Source: Streptomyces sp. NRRL B-24484
GTDB taxonomy: Bacteria > Actinomycetota > Actinomycetes > Streptomycetales > Streptomycetaceae
Length of the DNA stretch: 64,000 bases
Assembly (NCBI RefSeq): GCF_000717715.1
Contig: NZ_JOAI01000020.1
Location: 1 to 64,000, forward strand
Direction of reading: 5' to 3'
The notes beneath the pieces were generated by a model. That model was given only the letters and a program-made list of their open reading frames with translations. It did not search any database and was not told the DNA's origin. Position 1 is the stretch's first letter, and every line of letters begins with the position of its first letter. The translations under genes and the position numbers were made by a program. Of the stretch, positions 8,735 through 17,233 are shown piece after piece.

Positions 8735-9937
8735 TCAGGACGCCCGGGCGGTGCGCAGTTCCATCGGCCGCCGGTACGCGCTGTCGAGGACGCCCGCGCA
8801 GGCGGCGACGGCCAGCAGGTCCAGGCCGAAGGAGCCCGCGGCGACCAGCTGTCCGGGTTCCGGCCGGGCGCGGGCGAGCACCTGCTCGTGCAGGACGCCC
8901 GCGAGGTGCGGGGAGACGGCGAGTCCGGCCTCGCTGACCACCAGCACCTCCGGGTTGAGCACGTCGAGCAGCAGGGCGGCGGCGGGGGCGATCAGCCGCA
9001 GCCGTTCCTCGAAGAGCTCCAGGGCGTCGGCCCGGCCGGCGGCGGCGCGGGTGAGCAGCAGGTCGAGGTCGGGCTGCGGGACGATGCCGAGCCGGTGGGC
9101 GCGACGGACCAGGGCGCGGTCGGAGACGGTCGCCTGGAGGCAACCGGTGCGGCCGCAGGGGCAGGGCTCGGCGGAGCCGGGGACCGGCAGGTGTCCGATG
9201 TCGCCGGCCCGGGAGCGCCGCCCCTGCAGGACGCCGCCGCCGGTGGCGATCGCGGCGTCGACGACGTTGCCGACGAAGAGCTGGACGAGGTCGGTGGCGT
9301 CGCGGCCGGCGCCGAAGAGGAGTTCGGCCCGGGCGAGGGCGCGGGCGTGCCCGTCGACGTGCACGGGCAGCCGGGTGACTCCGGCGAGCAGGTCGCGGAC
9401 GGGGACGTCCTGCCAGCCGAGCGGGGCGTGCTCGACGACGACGCCGCGTTCGGAGTCGACCCAGCCGCCGGTGACCACGCCCACGCCGAGCAGGGAGCGT
9501 CCGGCGGCGCGGCGGGCGGTGAAGGAGGGCAGGTGGGTGCGGATCGCGCGCAGGACGGCGGTGGCGTCGCCGTGGCGGGGGAGGCGTTCGTGGGCGACGA
9601 CCCGGCCGCGCAGGTCGAGCAGGGCGAAGGTGATCCACGGCACGCCGATGTGGACGCCGCAGGCGAGGTGGTGGCGGGTGTCGATGTCGAGCGGCAGCCG
9701 GGGTCTGCCGGCCCGCGGCGGTCCGTCGGCCGGCGGCAGTTCGCGCAGCAGGCCGAGGGAGACGAGGTCGGTGGTGTGCCGGGAGACGGCGGCGGCGCTG
9801 AGGCCGGTGGCCCGCCCGAGCGCCGGGCGGGTCAGTGCGCCGCGCGCCAGGACGGTGCGCAGCACGGCCCCGGCACCGCCGCCCTCGGCGGGCTGGGGGG
9901 CTCGGCCGAACGCGGGGGAGGCGACCAGGGAGAGCAT
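8735..9937 (-). CDS. ROK-family transcriptional regulator
   Basis: A protein of 400 residues with an N-terminal winged helix-turn-helix (GALTRPALGRATGLSAAAVS, residues ~30-55) and a ROK sugar-kinase-like domain. The ROK zinc motif CPCGRTGCLQA is present. ROK repressors usually control sugar uptake or catabolic genes. I chose ATG 9937 because the HTH then lies ~30 residues in and the length fits the family; no clear ribosome binding site is visible. It lies 181 bp upstream of the monooxygenase on the same strand, but its target is unknown. Confidence 0.82.
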   Translation of the reverse strand: MLSLVASPAFGRAPQPAEGGGAGAVLRTVLARGALTRPALGRATGLSAAAVSRHTTDLVSLGLLRELPPADGPPRAGRPRLPLDIDTRHHLACGVHIGVPWITFALLDLRGRVVAHERLPRHGDATAVLRAIRTHLPSFTARRAAGRSLLGVGVVTGGWVDSERGVVVEHAPLGWQDVPVRDLLAGVTRLPVHVDGHARALARAELLFGAGRDATDLVQLFVGNVVDAAIATGGGVLQGRRSRAGDIGHLPVPGSAEPCPCGRTGCLQATVSDRALVRRAHRLGIVPQPDLDLLLTRAAAGRADALELFEERLRLIAPAAALLLDVLNPEVLVVSEAGLAVSPHLAGVLHEQVLARARPEPGQLVAAGSFGLDLLAVAACAGVLDSAYRRPMELRTARAS

Positions 9938-10205
9938 GCGGTCGATGGTCGCAGCGGGGTGTTGCACGGGCGTGGCGGCGACGTGAAGCGGTGGCCGGGC
10001 CGCCGTCCTGCGGGTGCACCGGCGCGCACGGCAGCGCGGCGCCGACCGGATGCGCCGGAACCGCGCTCGCCGACCACCGGTCGCCGGTCCCGGTCGGTCC
10101 CGGTCGGTCCCGGGTGGCCGCGGACCGGCCGTTCCGCCGGTGCGGCGGTCCGGTGTGACCTGCGGCCCTGCCGCAGGGGCCCCGCCACCCGGTAGCCTTT
10201 CCGAC

Positions 10206-10616
10206 ATGAGTGGTGACATCCGCAGCGACCAGCCGCAGGGCCGCTTCCGACGCATGCTCAACCGGCTGACCTCCTCCACCGAGGAACTGGAGGCCGAGGA
10301 GCTGCGCCAGGACACCGCAGAGTCGGGATGCACCCCGATCGCCAGCTGCGGGGACCGTGAAGTGGTCACCGTGGCCGGGACCCTGCGCACCGTGACGATC
10401 CGCCCGCGGGCGGGCGTGCCGGCCCTGGAGGCCGAACTCTTCGACGGCAGTGACGCGCTGGACGTGGTCTGGCTCGGCCGCCGCTCGATCGTGGGCATAG
10501 AACCGGGCCGGCGGCTCATCGCCTCCGGCCGGGTCAGCCATGCACGCGGGCGCCGCGTGCTGTTCAACCCCCGCTACGAGCTGCGTCCGGTCGGACACGG
10601 GAGCGAATCAGCGTGA
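10206..10616 (+). CDS. OB-fold nucleic acid-binding domain protein
   Basis: A protein of 136 residues with an OB-fold-like beta segment (REVVTVAGTLRTVTIRP ... LIASGRVSHARGRRVLFNP) after an acidic helical N terminus. Its biochemical role is not known. A TAGCCT box at 10193-10198 lies 7 nt before the ATG, so the transcript is probably leaderless. Its stop overlaps the start of the DUF3159 gene by 4 nt, a pairing I associate with streptomycetes. Confidence 0.8.
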   Translation: MSGDIRSDQPQGRFRRMLNRLTSSTEELEAEELRQDTAESGCTPIASCGDREVVTVAGTLRTVTIRPRAGVPALEAELFDGSDALDVVWLGRRSIVGIEPGRRLIASGRVSHARGRRVLFNPRYELRPVGHGSESA

Positions 10617-11359
10617 GCAACCTTCCCGGCGGCGAGTCCGCCGCCCGCACCGCCGACCTGCCCACCGGGATCGAGCCCGCCGTGGCGCACGACCCGGTGC
10701 CCGCACCCGGCACGGCGGCGCACGACGCGGCGGCCTCCAAGGAGGCCGCCGAGACGGTGATCAAGGCCTTCGGCGGCGTCCGTGGCATGATCGACATGAC
10801 CCTGCCGGGCCTGGTCTTCATCGTCGTCTTCAACCTGACGCACCAGGTCGCCCCCGCCGCGTGGTCGGCGCTCGGCCTGAGCGGGCTCTTCGTGGTCGTC
10901 CGGCTGGCGAAGCGGGAGACCATCCAGCACGCGTTCAGCGGCGTCTTCGGCGTCGCGATCGGTGCCTGGATCTCGATGAAGACCGGCAAGGCGGAGAACT
11001 TCTACCTGCCCGGCCTGCTCTACAGCGTGGGCTACTGCGTGGCGCTGGCGGTGTCCGCGCTGGTCCGCTGGCCGCTGATCGGTGTGATGCTCGGCCCGAT
11101 CACCGGCGAGATGTTCACCTGGCGCACCCGGAACCCGGGCCGGCTCGCCGCGTACACCAAGGCGACCTGGGCCTGGGTGGTGATCATGGGCATCAAGCCG
11201 GTGATCCTCTTCCCGCTGTACTTCACCGGGAACGTCAACCTGCTCGGCTGGATGAAGGTCGCGCTCGGCATCCCGCCGATGCTGCTGGCGATGTACGTGA
11301 CCTGGCAGATCCTGCTGAAGGCGCCGCCGCCGATCAAGGCGGAGACGGACACGGAGTGA
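10613..11359 (+). CDS. DUF3159 family membrane protein
   Basis: A protein of 248 residues with about six hydrophobic segments after a soluble ~60-residue N terminus. The GGVRGMIDMTLPGLVFIVVF and GEMFTWRTRNPGR stretches are typical of actinobacterial DUF3159 proteins, whose function is unknown. It is translationally coupled to the OB-fold gene and followed by a strong terminator. Confidence 0.82.
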   Translation: MSNLPGGESAARTADLPTGIEPAVAHDPVPAPGTAAHDAAASKEAAETVIKAFGGVRGMIDMTLPGLVFIVVFNLTHQVAPAAWSALGLSGLFVVVRLAKRETIQHAFSGVFGVAIGAWISMKTGKAENFYLPGLLYSVGYCVALAVSALVRWPLIGVMLGPITGEMFTWRTRNPGRLAAYTKATWAWVVIMGIKPVILFPLYFTGNVNLLGWMKVALGIPPMLLAMYVTWQILLKAPPPIKAETDTE

Positions 11360-11360
11360 C

Positions 11361-11397
11361 GAGAAGGGGCCGCACCCGCCGGGTGCGGCCCCTTCTC
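11361..11397. terminator. Bidirectional terminator
   Basis: A perfect 17-bp inverted repeat (11361-11377, 11381-11397) with a GCC loop lies between two convergent genes (DUF3159 and trkA). It can serve both strands. Confidence 0.85.
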
Positions 11398-11413
11398 CTC
11401 GCCCGGGTGTGCG

Positions 11414-12085
11414 CTACTGGGCGCCGGAGCCCGCGGACAGCAGGTTCTCCAGCTCCTCCTCGCGCTCCTGGGCGGCCACGAACAGCAGCTCGTCGCCGGC
11501 CTCCAGGGTGTCCTGCTTGCCCGGCACCAGCACCCGGCCCTCGCGGATGATCGTGACCAGGGCGGTGTCCACCGGCCAGGGCACCTCCGCGACCCGGGTG
11601 CCGACCAGCTCGGTGTCGGCGGCGAGGGTCAGCTCGACCAGGTTGGCGTTGCCCTGGCTGAAGCGCATCAGCCGGACGAGGTCGCCGACGCTGACGGCCT
11701 CCTCGACCAGGGCCGACATCAGGCGCGGGGTGGAGACGGCGACGTCAACGCCCCACGACTCGTTGAAGAGCCACTCGTTCTTCGGGTTGTTGACCCGGGC
11801 GACCACCCGCGGCACGCCGTACTCGGTCTTCGCGAGCAGCGACACGACCAGGTTCACCTTGTCGTCGCCGGTGGCGGCGATCACCACGTGGCAGCGCTGC
11901 AGGGCGGCCTCGTCCAGCGAGGTGATCTCGCAGGCGTCGGCGAGCAGCCACTCGGCCATCGGCACGCGCTCGACCGAGATGGAGTTCGGGTTCTTGTCGA
12001 TGAGGAGGACGTCGTGACCGTTCTCCAGCAGCTCGCCCGCGATCGAGCGGCCGACCGCACCGGCCCCGGCAATGGCGACGCGCAT
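11414..12085 (-). CDS. TrkA-family potassium uptake regulatory protein (RCK)
   Basis: A protein of 223 residues with a Rossmann RCK_N domain (MRVAIAGAGAVGRSIAGELL, GxGxxG motif) and an RCK_C domain in the second half (SVGDLVRLMRFSQGNANLVE). Such proteins gate K+ transporters in response to nucleotides or c-di-AMP. The ATG at 12085 shares one base with the stop of the upstream trkA-like gene (TGATG), so the two are coupled, as in actinobacterial ceoB/ceoC pairs. Confidence 0.87.
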   Translation of the reverse strand: MRVAIAGAGAVGRSIAGELLENGHDVLLIDKNPNSISVERVPMAEWLLADACEITSLDEAALQRCHVVIAATGDDKVNLVVSLLAKTEYGVPRVVARVNNPKNEWLFNESWGVDVAVSTPRLMSALVEEAVSVGDLVRLMRFSQGNANLVELTLAADTELVGTRVAEVPWPVDTALVTIIREGRVLVPGKQDTLEAGDELLFVAAQEREEELENLLSAGSGAQ

Positions 12086-12753
12086 CAGTGACCACCCTCC
12101 TCGGGGCCCTTCGCGAACGCGGCCTCGACCGCGTCCAGCTCGCTCCGGCGCAGGGTGACGTGCACCAGGTCGCCCTCCTGGACGACCATCTGCGGCTCGG
12201 GCAGCACGCCCTCGCCGAGCCGGGTGACGAACGCCACCCGGACGCCCGCTGCCTCCTCCATGGCGCTCAGCCGGTGCCCGACCCAGCTCGGGGCGTAGGC
12301 GATCTCGGCGAGCTGGATGCTGCCGCTCGGGTCCTGCCACAGCGGCTCGGCGCCGCTCGGCAGCAGCCGGCGCAGCATCTGGTCGGCCGTCCAGCGGACG
12401 GTGGCCACGGTCGGGATGCCGAGCCGCTGGTAGACCTCGGCACGGCGGGGGTCGTAGATCCGGGCGGCGACGTGCTCGACGCCGAAGTTCTCGCGGGCGA
12501 CCCGCGCCGCGATGATGTTGGAGTTGTCACCGCTGGAGACGGCGGCGAAGGCGCCCGCCTCCTCGATGCCCGCCTCCCGCAGGGTGTCCTGGTCGAAGCC
12601 GACGCCCGTCACCCTCCGGCCGTTGAACCCGGCGCCGAGACGGCGGAACGCCGTCGGGTCCTGATCCACCACGGCCACCGAGTGACCCTGTTTCTCCAGG
12701 GCTCTCGCGAGGGCCGAGCCCACGCGTCCGCAGCCCATGATGACGATGTGCAC
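12085..12753 (-). CDS. TrkA-family potassium uptake regulatory protein (RCK)
   Basis: A protein of 222 residues, the first of the RCK pair. The N terminus MHIVIMGCGRVGSALARALE carries the GxGxxG nucleotide-binding motif, followed by a VVDQD acidic strand end and a C-terminal RCK_C-like half. It faces a KimA-like permease gene across a ~250-bp divergent promoter region, which suggests that both RCK proteins regulate that transporter. Confidence 0.87.
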   Translation of the reverse strand: MHIVIMGCGRVGSALARALEKQGHSVAVVDQDPTAFRRLGAGFNGRRVTGVGFDQDTLREAGIEEAGAFAAVSSGDNSNIIAARVARENFGVEHVAARIYDPRRAEVYQRLGIPTVATVRWTADQMLRRLLPSGAEPLWQDPSGSIQLAEIAYAPSWVGHRLSAMEEAAGVRVAFVTRLGEGVLPEPQMVVQEGDLVHVTLRRSELDAVEAAFAKGPEEGGH

Positions 12754-13002
12754 GGGACGCTACCTCACCCGGTCCGTTGGGGTCATGACCTGCGCAAACA
12801 CCGCTCATCATCCTTCCACACCCCCGCATTCCGGGGGTGGATCGTCGTCGGCGCCTTCGACCTCGGCACCTGGGGCAACCAGGGTGTTGCCCGCAATCCC
12901 TTCATCCGACACGCTAGCCGGTCCGCCGAACACAGTCTCGACGGAGGGGGCACCGGTCGTCGGAGCACATGTCGGCAGCCCCTACGATTCCTTGATGTGC
13001 CT

Positions 13003-15054
13003 ATGCCTGCCGATCTCCCGAAACGCATCCTGATCGGGCGAGCGCTCCGCAGCGACAAGCTGGGGGAGACGCTCCTGCCCAAGCGGATCGCGCTGCCCGT
13101 GTTCGCCTCGGACGCGCTGTCCTCCGTCGCCTACGCCCCCGAGGAGATCCTCCTCACGCTCTCCATCGCCGGGGCCTCGGCGATCCACTTCTCCTGGCAG
13201 ATCGGCCTCGTCGTGGCCATCGTGATGCTCGCGGTGGTCGCCTCGTACCGGCAGAACGTGCACGCCTACCCGAGCGGCGGCGGCGACTACGAGGTCGCCA
13301 CCGTCAACCACGGCCCGAACTCCGGCCTGGTCGTGGCGAGCGCCCTGCTCGTCGACTACGTGCTGACCGTCGCCGTGTCCACCACCTCCGGCGTCGCCAA
13401 CGTGGTCTCCGCCGTCCCCGCGCTGCGCGGCCACGAACTGCCGCTGTCGGTCCTCGTGGTCATCCTGCTCATGGGCATGAACCTGCGCGGCGTCCGCGAG
13501 TCCGGCAGCGCCTTCGCCGTGCCCACCTACGCCTTCATGGCCGGTGTGATGGGCATGGTCGTCTGGGGCGCGATCCGCTCCGGCCTCGGCCAGACGATGA
13601 ACGCCGAGAGCTCCGGCTTCCACCTGCAGGCCACCCCCGGCAACGACTCGCTGGCCGGCTTCGCGATGGTCTTCCTGCTGCTGAAGGCCTTCTCCTCCGG
13701 CTGTGCCGCGCTGACCGGTGTCGAGGCCATCTCCAACGGCGTCCCGGCCTTCCGCAAGCCCAAGAGCAAGAACGCCGCCACCACCCTGCTGATGATGGCC
13801 TCCGTCGCCGTCGTGATGTTCATGGGCATCATCTGGCTGGCCCGCCTCACCCACGTGCAGATGGCCGAGGACCCGGCCGAGCAGCTCGTCGGCGCCGGCG
13901 CCGGCTACCACCAGAAGACCGCGCTGGCCCAGATCAGCGAGGCCGTGTTCTCCAACTTCACGCCCGGCTTCTACTTCGTCGCCACCGTGACCGGCCTGAT
14001 CCTGGTGCTCGCCGCCAACACCGCCTTCAACGGCTTCCCGGTGCTCGGCTCGATCCTCGCCCAGGACCGCTACCTGCCCCGCCAGCTGCACACCCGCGGC
14101 GACCGCCTGGCCTTCTCCAACGGCATCATCCTGCTGGCCGGCGTGGCGATCCTCTTCATCATCGCCTTCGACGCCGACCCGACCCGGCTGATCCAGCTCT
14201 ACATCGTCGGCGTTTTCGTCTCCTTCAACATGAGCCAGTCCGGCATGATCCGGCACTGGACCCGCCTGCTGCGCACCGAGACCGACCCGAAGAAGCGCTC
14301 GCACATGCAGCGCAGCCGGGCCATCAACACCTTCGGCCTGGTGATGACCATGGCCGTGCTGATCGTCGTCCTCGCCACCAAGATCAGCCACGCCTGGATC
14401 GCCATCGCGACCATGGTCGTGCTCTTCGTGATGATGAAGGCGATCCGCCGCCACTACGAGCGGGTCTCCGCCGAGCTCGTCGCCGCCGAGGAGCCCGAGG
14501 ACGTCGCCCCGCCGACCCGGGTGCACGCCATCGTCCTGGTCTCCAAGCTGCACAAGCCCGCCCTGCGCGCGCTCGCCTACGCCCGGCTGGCCCGGGCGCA
14601 GACCCTGGAGGCCGTCACCGTCAACGTCGACCCGGCCGACACCGAGGCGCTGCGCAAGGACTGGGACGCCCGCGGCATCGAGGTGCCGCTGAAGGTCCTC
14701 GACTCGCCGTTCCGCGAGATCACCGGCCCCGTCCTCGACTACGTCAAGAACCTGCGCCGCAGCAGCCCCCGCGACGTCGTCTCCGTCTACATCCCGGAGT
14801 ACGTGGTCGGCCACTGGTACGAGCACCTGCTGCACAACCAGAGCGCGCTGCGCCTCAAGGGCCGCCTGCTGTTCAAGCCCGGCGTGATGGTGACGTCCGT
14901 ACCCTGGCAGTTGGAGTCCTCCGAGCGGCGCAAGCCGCAGAAGGCCTGGTCGGCGCCGGGCGCCGTCCGCCGCGGCGAGCCCCGCCACCAGAGCGGGCGG
15001 CCGTTCGAGACCTCCGACACCACCCGGACCGGCAACAAGGACGGATCATCGTGA
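13003..15054 (+). CDS. APC-superfamily permease, KimA-like (probable K+ importer)
   Basis: A protein of 683 residues: a ~12-segment membrane domain followed by a ~200-residue cytoplasmic domain. The segments PVFASDALSSVAYAPEEIL, YRQNVHAYPSGGGDYEVA and LLLKAFSSGCAALTGVEAIS closely match the corresponding parts of Bacillus subtilis KimA (a K+ importer), as I remember that sequence. Divergent trkA-like genes support K+ transport. TACGAT at 12983-12988 is a good -10 box. GTG 12997, two codons upstream, would be the leaderless start; ATG 13003 is the conservative choice. Its stop overlaps the methyltransferase start. Confidence 0.82.
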   Translation: MPADLPKRILIGRALRSDKLGETLLPKRIALPVFASDALSSVAYAPEEILLTLSIAGASAIHFSWQIGLVVAIVMLAVVASYRQNVHAYPSGGGDYEVATVNHGPNSGLVVASALLVDYVLTVAVSTTSGVANVVSAVPALRGHELPLSVLVVILLMGMNLRGVRESGSAFAVPTYAFMAGVMGMVVWGAIRSGLGQTMNAESSGFHLQATPGNDSLAGFAMVFLLLKAFSSGCAALTGVEAISNGVPAFRKPKSKNAATTLLMMASVAVVMFMGIIWLARLTHVQMAEDPAEQLVGAGAGYHQKTALAQISEAVFSNFTPGFYFVATVTGLILVLAANTAFNGFPVLGSILAQDRYLPRQLHTRGDRLAFSNGIILLAGVAILFIIAFDADPTRLIQLYIVGVFVSFNMSQSGMIRHWTRLLRTETDPKKRSHMQRSRAINTFGLVMTMAVLIVVLATKISHAWIAIATMVVLFVMMKAIRRHYERVSAELVAAEEPEDVAPPTRVHAIVLVSKLHKPALRALAYARLARAQTLEAVTVNVDPADTEALRKDWDARGIEVPLKVLDSPFREITGPVLDYVKNLRRSSPRDVVSVYIPEYVVGHWYEHLLHNQSALRLKGRLLFKPGVMVTSVPWQLESSERRKPQKAWSAPGAVRRGEPRHQSGRPFETSDTTRTGNKDGSS

Positions 15055-16769
15055 CCCGCAACAACCCGCCCCGATCGGGCGGCTCCGCAGGCCGCTCCGG
15101 CCGCTCCGGCGGCCGCCCGGGCCAGGTGGCCCACCCCAAGTGGAGCAACCGCTCCGCCCGGCCGGCCGCCACCGACCGCGAGGGCTACACCGCCCAGACC
15201 GCGCCCCTCGCCCCGCGCGAGGAGGCGCCCGCGGACGAGCGGACCGCCCGCCAGGGCCGCGGCGCGGGCGCGAAGGACCAGCCCGCGGGAGCCAAGGGCC
15301 GCGGGCCGGCCAAGCAGGGCGTCCGCCCGCCGAAGGCGCTGCGCACCGGCGAACCGAAGTCCGGCGCGGCGCCGAAGCGGGCGTCCAAGCCGTCGTCCAA
15401 GCCGTCGTCCGCGCCCAAGGCCGAGCAGAAGCCCAGGGTGCCGAGCGGCGACCCGCTGGTCGGCGAGCGCTACGAGGTCGAGGTCGGCCCGGTAGCGCAC
15501 GGCGGCGGCCACTGCGTCGCCCGGCACGAGGGCCGGGTGCTGTTCGTCCGGCACACCCTGCCCGGCGAGCGCGTGATCGCGGAGATCACCGAGGGCACCA
15601 CCACGTCCCGCTTCCTGCGCGCCGACGCGGTGGAGGTCCTGGAGCCCGCCAAGGAGCGCATCGAGGCGCCCTGCCCGTTCTCCGGCCCCGGCAAGTGCGG
15701 CGGCTGCGACTGGCAGCACGTCACGCCGGGCGGCCAGCGCAAGCTGAAGGGCCAGGTGCTCACCGAGCAGCTCGCCAAGCTCGCCGGGCTGACCCCGGCG
15801 GAGGCCGGCTGGGACGGCTCGGTGGAGCCGGTCGGCGGCAAGCTCCCGGCGGGCGAGGTCCCGGCCTGGCGCACCCGGGTCCAGTACACCGTCGACCCGG
15901 AGACCGGGCGGGCCGGGCTGCGCCGGCACCGCTCGCACGACGTCCAGCCGATCGACCGCTGCCTGATCGCCGCCGAGGGCGTCACCGAACTCGGCGTCGA
16001 GGCCCGGGAGTGGGACGGCGTGGCCGCCGTCGAGGCGGTCGCCGCGACCGGCTCCTCGGACCGCCAGGTCATCCTGCGGCCGCGTCCCGGCGAGCAGCTG
16101 CCGCTGGTCGAGCTCGACCGGCCGGTGTCCATCTCCCGGGTCGACGAGCAGGGCCTCTTCCACCGGGTGCACGGCCGCACCTTCGTCCGCGAGCGGGCGG
16201 TCGGCCGCACCTGGCGGGTCTCCGAGGGCGGCTTCTGGCAGATCCACCCGGAGGCGCCGGAGACCCTGGTCGAGGCGGTGCTGGAGGGCCTGGACCCGCA
16301 GTGGGGCGAGATGGCCCTCGACCTGTACTGCGGCGTCGGCCTGTTCGCCGGCGCGCTGGCCGACCGGGTCGGCGAGGAGGGCGCGGTGCTCGGCATCGAG
16401 TCCTCCAAGCAGTCCGTGGCCGACGCCCGGCACAACCTGGCCGCCCTGGAGAACGTACGGATCGAGTGCGACCGGGTCGAGACGCTGCTGCCGCGCACCG
16501 GCATCACCGCCACCGACCTGATCGTGCTCGACCCGCCGCGCTCCGGCGCCGGCCGCGAGACCGTCGCGCACCTGGTCGGCCTGGAGGCCCGCCGGATCGC
16601 GTACGTCGCCTGCGACCCGGCGGCGCTCGCCCGGGACCTGGCGTTCTTCCGCGCGGGCGGCTACCGGCCGGTCTCGCTGCGGGCCTTCGACCTGTTCCCG
16701 ATGACCCATCACTTCGAGTGCGTGGCGATCCTGGAGCCGGTCGGCGAGGGCCACGGCGGGAACGAGTAG
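15051..16769 (+). CDS. Class I SAM-dependent RNA methyltransferase (TrmA/RumA family)
   Basis: A protein of 572 residues. The first ~130 are low-complexity (Arg/Gly/Ser, then Ala/Pro/Lys) and probably disordered. A TRAM-like RNA-binding domain follows (PLVGERYEVEVGPVAHGGGH), then an Fe-S-type Cys set (APCPFSGPGKCGGCDWQHV), a SAM-binding domain (LDLYCGVGLFAGALADRVG) and the catalytic motif VACDPAALARDLAFF with DPPRSG ahead. Members make 5-methyluridine in tRNA or rRNA. It starts with GTG inside the permease stop. The long disordered N terminus is an actinobacterial extension. Confidence 0.88.
   Translation: MTRNNPPRSGGSAGRSGRSGGRPGQVAHPKWSNRSARPAATDREGYTAQTAPLAPREEAPADERTARQGRGAGAKDQPAGAKGRGPAKQGVRPPKALRTGEPKSGAAPKRASKPSSKPSSAPKAEQKPRVPSGDPLVGERYEVEVGPVAHGGGHCVARHEGRVLFVRHTLPGERVIAEITEGTTTSRFLRADAVEVLEPAKERIEAPCPFSGPGKCGGCDWQHVTPGGQRKLKGQVLTEQLAKLAGLTPAEAGWDGSVEPVGGKLPAGEVPAWRTRVQYTVDPETGRAGLRRHRSHDVQPIDRCLIAAEGVTELGVEAREWDGVAAVEAVAATGSSDRQVILRPRPGEQLPLVELDRPVSISRVDEQGLFHRVHGRTFVRERAVGRTWRVSEGGFWQIHPEAPETLVEAVLEGLDPQWGEMALDLYCGVGLFAGALADRVGEEGAVLGIESSKQSVADARHNLAALENVRIECDRVETLLPRTGITATDLIVLDPPRSGAGRETVAHLVGLEARRIAYVACDPAALARDLAFFRAGGYRPVSLRAFDLFPMTHHFECVAILEPVGEGHGGNE
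16424..16461 (+). repeat. 38-bp exact repeat, copy 1 (inside the methyltransferase gene)
   Basis: This 38-base segment, which codes for ARHNLAALENVR of the SAM domain, recurs exactly at 16849-16886 in the downstream intergenic region. It is the likely source copy, because here it lies in a conserved coding context. Confidence 0.9.
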
Positions 16770-16848
16770 CCGCTGCCGCGGGCAGGAACCGCTGCGATCG
16801 GCGGTCCGGGGGCGGAGGGGCCCCCTCCTGCGGGGCGGGGCGGGGGGT

Positions 16849-16886
16849 CGCCCGGCACAACCTGGCCGCCCTGGAGAACGTACGGA
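16849..16886 (+). repeat. 38-bp exact repeat, copy 2 (intergenic)
   Basis: An exact copy of 16424-16461, located 80 bases after the methyltransferase stop. The bases on either side differ from those around copy 1, so the duplication is limited to 38 bp. The rest of 16770-16964 shows only GC-rich sequence. Confidence 0.9.
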
Positions 16887-16964
16887 CGCGCCGGGCTGGT
16901 TTCCGGTGGGGCGCGAACGGACATCTGAGGGGGGCGGGCACGGCGAGGCGGCCGGAATGCGCCC

Positions 16965-16999
16965 TTGCTGTGCTAGCACCCCAGCGCTAGCTTGAATTC
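16965..16999 (+). promoter_or_regulatory. Promoter and tandem operator of the RHH/Doc-like pair
   Basis: TTGCTG (16965-16970), a 17-bp spacer and TAGCTT (16988-16993) form a good housekeeping-type promoter. The start codon ATG lies at 17000, six bases after the -10, so the mRNA is probably leaderless. Two GCTAGC sites, at 16972-16977 (inside the palindrome GTGCTAGCAC) and 16986-16991, are 14 bp apart and cover the spacer and the -10. Ribbon-helix-helix antitoxins usually repress their own promoter through such paired half-sites; that role is inferred. Confidence 0.7.
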
Positions 17000-17233
17000 A
17001 TGGCCAAGAAACAACTCAACGTCCGGGTGGACGCCACCACCGCCGAGATGGCCCGGGAACGGGCCGAGCAGCAGGGGATCAGCATGAACCAGTACATCGA
17101 ACGGCTCGTCCAGCAGGACATGGGCGAGGCCGGACGCCTCTTCGTGGACACCGCGGCGCAGTTCATGAAGGAGTACGAGACGGCCTTCCTGGCCGAGTTC
17201 GGGGAGCCGGGCGCCCAGGATGTGCGCCGTTGA
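17000..17233 (+). CDS. Ribbon-helix-helix antitoxin-like protein
   Basis: A protein of 77 residues. The N-terminal half (KQLNVRVDATTAEMARERAE, then GISMNQYIERLV) is a ribbon-helix-helix DNA-binding fold of the CopG/Arc/HicB kind: a beta strand, then two helices. The C-terminal half (residues ~45-70, FMKEYETAFLAEF) is an amphipathic helix suited to binding a partner. The stop overlaps the start of the Doc-like gene by 4 nt. It is probably the antitoxin and autorepressor of the pair. Confidence 0.8.
   Translation: MAKKQLNVRVDATTAEMARERAEQQGISMNQYIERLVQQDMGEAGRLFVDTAAQFMKEYETAFLAEFGEPGAQDVRR

Noticed and set aside
9938..10567. N-terminal extension of the ROK regulator frame
   Set aside because: It would overlap the divergent OB-fold gene, and its sequence is low-complexity.
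12754..13002. c-di-AMP riboswitch ahead of the KimA-like gene
   Set aside because: None of the conserved riboswitch segments seen at 51.7 kb is present, and the promoter appears to lie at the start codon.
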